DNA of 64,000 nt, taken from NCBI GenBank assembly GCA_017447165.1, contig JAFSOD010000004.1:429267-493266 (forward strand). Direction: 5' to 3'. Positions 61,265-64,000 of the stretch are shown here, piece by piece. Made by a program: the position numbers and the translations under genes. Positions within the stretch are counted from its first letter, which is position 1; every line of letters begins with the position of its first letter. The notes below the pieces were generated by a model that saw only the letters and a program-made list of their open reading frames with translations, searched no databases and was not told where the DNA came from. This DNA comes from Bacilli bacterium (GTDB lineage: Bacteria; Bacillota_I; Bacilli_A; RFN20; CAG-826).

Positions 61265-61498
61265 ATGGAAAGATGGTTTTCTAAATTAGACTTTTTAACT
61301 CAAGCAATCCTATTAATTCTTCCATTTATTGGATACTTAATTGAAATAGGAGTGAGGATTTTTGCTGTAGTTAGATTACATAGTAAAAAGAATATCGCTG
61401 GATTAGTGATATTCGTTTTAGTTGGCTGGGCTATCTTATTTAATATTATTGATATCTTTGTGCTTAGCCGCACTGATGATTTAATGCTAATTGAATAA
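61265..61498 (+). CDS. Small two-helix membrane protein
   Basis: A 77-residue protein with helices at about 11-33 and 45-67 separated by a basic loop (RLHSKKN). It has a clear promoter but no SD. It ends one base before the stop codon of the convergent ribokinase gene. No family recognised. It could resemble short PLD nuclease N-terminal-type or immunity-like membrane proteins, but nothing in the sequence decides this. Confidence 0.6.
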   Translation: MERWFSKLDFLTQAILLILPFIGYLIEIGVRIFAVVRLHSKKNIAGLVIFVLVGWAILFNIIDIFVLSRTDDLMLIE

Positions 61499-62380
61499 TT
61501 ATAAATCTGTTAAATGAGGGAGTGAGACAATCGCTCCTTTTTTAGTGACTGTTTTACTGCTACAAAGGGAAGCAAATTCCATTGCTTCTTTAATTCCTTT
61601 ACCTTCAGAGAGTTTAGTCACTAACGCTCCTAAATAGGAATCTCCGGCAGCGGTAGTGTCAACTGCCTCCACCTTATGAGGTTCAACTTTAATATATTCA
61701 TCTTTATTAATAAAGACACTACCTTTTTCTCCTAAAGTGACAATGACGTTTTTAGCCCCTCTAGAGAGTAATTCTTTAGCGCCTAATAAAATATCTGTTT
61801 TTCCACTTAACGCTTCTAATTCGTGCTCATTTGGCACTAAATAATCAATACATTGATAGTATTGTTTATCTAGTTCTTTAATTGGAGCAGGATTCACTAC
61901 AACTAGCATATGTTTTTCATGAGCTTTTTTAATAACATGACTCACTGTGTCCATACTATTTTCAAATTGAGTTAATAAGATATCTCCTTCAGTGAATAAA
62001 TCTAGATTCTTATCAATATCTTCAATAGTTAAATCAGTATTCGCTCCTTGAACGATTAAGATTCTATTTTCTGCGGTTCCTTCATCTAGAATGATAAAGG
62101 CTATACCGGTTGGCTTATCACTTCTTTTAAGTCTAGCGTGTAAGCCTTGCTCCTTAAGGAAACTTTCAATCATATCTCCGTTATGGTCTTTACCAACCGC
62201 TCCAATAAAGAAGACTTCGCCTCCTAAAAACATAGAAGCACAAGCTTGGTTAGCACCTTTACCACCAATATTATGAAAATAACTATCGGCAACAGTAGTG
62301 GTACCTGCACTTGGGAGTTGTTTAGTAAAAATGGTGTTATCAATGGAAATACTTCCAATTACTAATATCTTCTTTTTCAT
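61499..62380 (-). CDS. rbsK: Ribokinase
   Basis: A 293-residue PfkB-family kinase. IGSISIDNTIFTKQLPSAGTT and GGKGANQACAS are the ribokinase N-terminal signatures, and DTTAAGDSYLGAL is the catalytic block (Ala replaces the common Gly). It phosphorylates ribose to ribose-5-phosphate. Its start overlaps the stop of the nucleoside hydrolase gene by one base. The pair turns nucleosides into base plus ribose-5-phosphate. Confidence 0.9.
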   Translation of the reverse strand: MKKKILVIGSISIDNTIFTKQLPSAGTTTVADSYFHNIGGKGANQACASMFLGGEVFFIGAVGKDHNGDMIESFLKEQGLHARLKRSDKPTGIAFIILDEGTAENRILIVQGANTDLTIEDIDKNLDLFTEGDILLTQFENSMDTVSHVIKKAHEKHMLVVVNPAPIKELDKQYYQCIDYLVPNEHELEALSGKTDILLGAKELLSRGAKNVIVTLGEKGSVFINKDEYIKVEPHKVEAVDTTAAGDSYLGALVTKLSEGKGIKEAMEFASLCSSKTVTKKGAIVSLPHLTDL

Positions 62381-63297
62381 TAGTTACATCTCCTTAAATG
62401 CTTATATACTTCTGCCCAATATTCATCTAAATTAACGCTAACGGCAACGTCACAATTATATGGTTTAGACGCGGAGCAGCGTGTTTTTCCTAAAAATTTT
62501 GTGTCTGTTGTGTCTATTTCTACATGCATTGGTTCAAACTTAAATACTTTAGAATTCACCATTGAGATAATAGTGGCAGGGTCGTGTAGAGGTCCATATT
62601 CTAAGCCAAAGAATTTCCTTTGATTCTCATTAAACACTTTCATGAGTTTAACGAATAAGTCACTGCCGCGAGTTCCTATTTTTTCTGCTTCTTTTACTAC
62701 TTCATCAGTCACTAAGATTTTTCTTGTGACATTTAAGCCTAGCATTCTCATAGGTACACCAGCTTTAAAGCAGATATCCGCAGCTTCAGGATCCACAAGA
62801 ATATTAAATTCTGCTACAGGAGTGATATTCCCTTCAGTAGTGGAGCCACCCATTAAAACAATTTCTTTAATGTTTTTAGTAATTTCTGGTTTCTTTAAGA
62901 TTGCTAAAGCAAGATTACTCATAGGGCCTGTAGTGACCACAATGATATCTTTATTTGCTAAGACTGCATCAATTATAAATTGATAAGCAGGTCTAGAATC
63001 ATATTCTTCTTTATAATTTGGGAAATCATAACCATCTAATCCGGACTCCCCATGAATTTCAGGACAGGTTTTCACTTTTCTTTTGATTGGATCAGTCTCA
63101 CCTTTAGCGACTTTGATGCTGCTACCAAAGAACCTAAGTAAGTTATCAGCGTTTTTACTAGTCTTATCAATTGTTTGATTACCAGCGCATGTTGATACAC
63201 CTATTAAATCTAGTTGATCAGAATAATACGCAACTAAAAGAGCGATCGCATCATCATGACCTGGATCACAATCAATTATGATTTTTTGTTTGTTCAT
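62380..63297 (-). CDS. Inosine-uridine-preferring nucleoside hydrolase family protein
   Basis: A 305-residue hydrolase. DCDPGHDDAIA (~9-19) is the calcium-binding signature of the family; VTTGPMSNLA and MGGS follow, with a C-terminal aspartate block near LEYGPLHDPA. It releases ribose and a base from ribonucleosides in the cytoplasm. Base preference (purine or pyrimidine) is not clear. It starts directly behind the folD stop codon (TAAATG). Confidence 0.9.
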   Translation of the reverse strand: MNKQKIIIDCDPGHDDAIALLVAYYSDQLDLIGVSTCAGNQTIDKTSKNADNLLRFFGSSIKVAKGETDPIKRKVKTCPEIHGESGLDGYDFPNYKEEYDSRPAYQFIIDAVLANKDIIVVTTGPMSNLALAILKKPEITKNIKEIVLMGGSTTEGNITPVAEFNILVDPEAADICFKAGVPMRMLGLNVTRKILVTDEVVKEAEKIGTRGSDLFVKLMKVFNENQRKFFGLEYGPLHDPATIISMVNSKVFKFEPMHVEIDTTDTKFLGKTRCSASKPYNCDVAVSVNLDEYWAEVYKHLRRCN

Positions 63298-64000
63298 TTA
63301 TAGTCCTTTATAGATTTTAAGTAAATTCTCTATAAGAGATAGTCTAGTTAATAAACCAACTCCACCTGGAACTGGTGTTTGTAGTTTTACAGGTAAACCA
63401 GGAAGAGCGTCTCCATGAAGTCCAGTTTCATCTCTAGAAATACCAACATCAACGATGATGGAATCTGGTTTATAGTCATATTTGTTATCTAAATAGGCTT
63501 GTCTTCCAATTGCGATAACAATAATATCCGCGTGGTTGATATACCAATTCATGTCTTCAAATTTAGTTCTAGAATGGGTGACAGTGACGTTACAGTGTTC
63601 CGCAAGAAGGAGCTTCGCCATTGGCTTACCAACGATGTTGCTTCTTCCGATAACTAAAGCGTTCTTTCCAACAAAATTTGTCCCTTCTGATTTTAAGTAG
63701 TCAATAATACCTTGAGGGGTGCATGGATTGAGTTTAGAAAGTGGGTGAAAACCATCCACATCTTTTTCTGGCGAAATCGCTAATTTGATAGTCTCTTCAT
63801 TGATTTGTTTTGGAAGAGGCATTTGTACGATAAACCCTGTAATTTCTGGATTTTTATTGCAATTTTCAATTATTTTCAATAAATTTTCTTCACTTGTGTT
63901 AATTGGGAGCTTAATGAGTTCAGCCTTAATTCCAAGTTCTTCACAGTCCTTTAATTTACCTTTAACATAGGCGTTACTACCAGCGTCTTCATTGACTTGA
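63298..64000 (-). CDS. folD: FolD bifunctional methylenetetrahydrofolate dehydrogenase/cyclohydrolase, 5' partial
   Basis: The frame runs off the right window edge; about 234 residues are seen of a usual ~285. FIVQMPLP, PEKDVDGFHP, GRSNIVGKPMA and PVPGGVG are all present in FolD order. It interconverts methylene- and formyl-tetrahydrofolate, supplying formyl groups for purine synthesis. An apparent start at 63879 is internal (TTG for Leu). It leads an operon with the nucleoside hydrolase and ribokinase genes, all concerned with nucleotide metabolism. Confidence 0.93.
   Translation of the reverse strand, partial: QVNEDAGSNAYVKGKLKDCEELGIKAELIKLPINTSEENLLKIIENCNKNPEITGFIVQMPLPKQINEETIKLAISPEKDVDGFHPLSKLNPCTPQGIIDYLKSEGTNFVGKNALVIGRSNIVGKPMAKLLLAEHCNVTVTHSRTKFEDMNWYINHADIIVIAIGRQAYLDNKYDYKPDSIIVDVGISRDETGLHGDALPGLPVKLQTPVPGGVGLLTRLSLIENLLKIYKGL

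Noticed and set aside
1-64000. Mycoplasma-type code (UGA as Trp), suggested by the low GC and mollicute-like proteins
   Set aside because: UGA ends several well-defined genes (13316-13318, 44842-44844, 57710-57712), and long genes read cleanly in the standard bacterial code.
1-64000. CRISPR arrays, tRNA or rRNA genes
   Set aside because: No regularly spaced repeats, no cloverleaf-like sequences with TTCRA-type loops and no rRNA signatures were noticed while reading.

Overview
The window comes from a low-GC, Gram-positive-type bacterium. I infer an uncultured gut or rumen member of class Bacilli related to the Erysipelotrichia/Mollicutes side branch. The basis is the AT-rich codon use, lipoboxes and secreted proteins without an outer-membrane apparatus, and several large surface proteins that share one signal peptide type and a C-terminal membrane helix ending in a lysine tail. 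UGA works as a stop codon (for example at 13316-13318 and 57710-57712), so the code is the standard bacterial one and not the mycoplasma code. No rRNA, tRNA or CRISPR array was seen.

Layout. (1) 1-8484: a tightly packed four-gene operon encoding a zinc-ribbon GTPase, a large C-terminally membrane-anchored protein resembling GTPase-associated (GAP1-type) proteins, a membrane-tethered InlB-repeat protein with a Hint (intein-like) domain, and a cytoplasmic transglutaminase-like protein. This is the best candidate for an undescribed system. (2) 8603-21171: a rhamnose-containing surface polysaccharide locus with four GT2 glycosyltransferases, rfbACDB and a flippase. It is flanked by two paralogous potassium-channel genes and carries one IS200/IS605 element (tnpA and tnpB) inserted at the 3' end of a glycosyltransferase. 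(3) 21189-29014: an acyltransferase, a RelB/ParE-type toxin-antitoxin pair, a self-inhibited Fic protein, an ArsB/SLC13-type transporter, a DUF4143 ATPase, and a lysoplasmalogenase/aldehyde dehydrogenase pair. (4) 29318-36535: three secreted or surface proteins. Two share nearly the same leader and terminator; the middle one ends in what looks like a barnase/RNase Sa-type ribonuclease.

(5) 36720-55475: a fructan or sucrose utilisation locus. It holds an MsmK-type ABC ATPase, a surface-anchored GH32, a LacI regulator, an ABC binding protein with two permeases, a GH32 lipoprotein, a four-module binding lipoprotein, a cytoplasmic GH32, a surface binding protein and a fructokinase. Three palindromic LacI-type operators lie before the first gene and before the surface protein gene. 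The genes describe a complete route: bind and cut fructan outside, import oligosaccharides, cut them inside, phosphorylate fructose. (6) 55580-57971: two decayed copies and one complete copy of an ORF6N-domain gene, followed by an XRE-fused MntA/HepT toxin-antitoxin pair. (7) 57984-64000: a membrane glycosyltransferase, a surface-anchored EndA-type nuclease, a small membrane protein, ribokinase, nucleoside hydrolase and the 3' part of folD. With the RNase in region 4 these suggest scavenging of extracellular nucleic acids.

Several genes that begin transcription units have a -10 box 8-13 nt before the ATG and no Shine-Dalgarno sequence, while genes inside operons have good ones. Leaderless mRNAs may be common in this organism.
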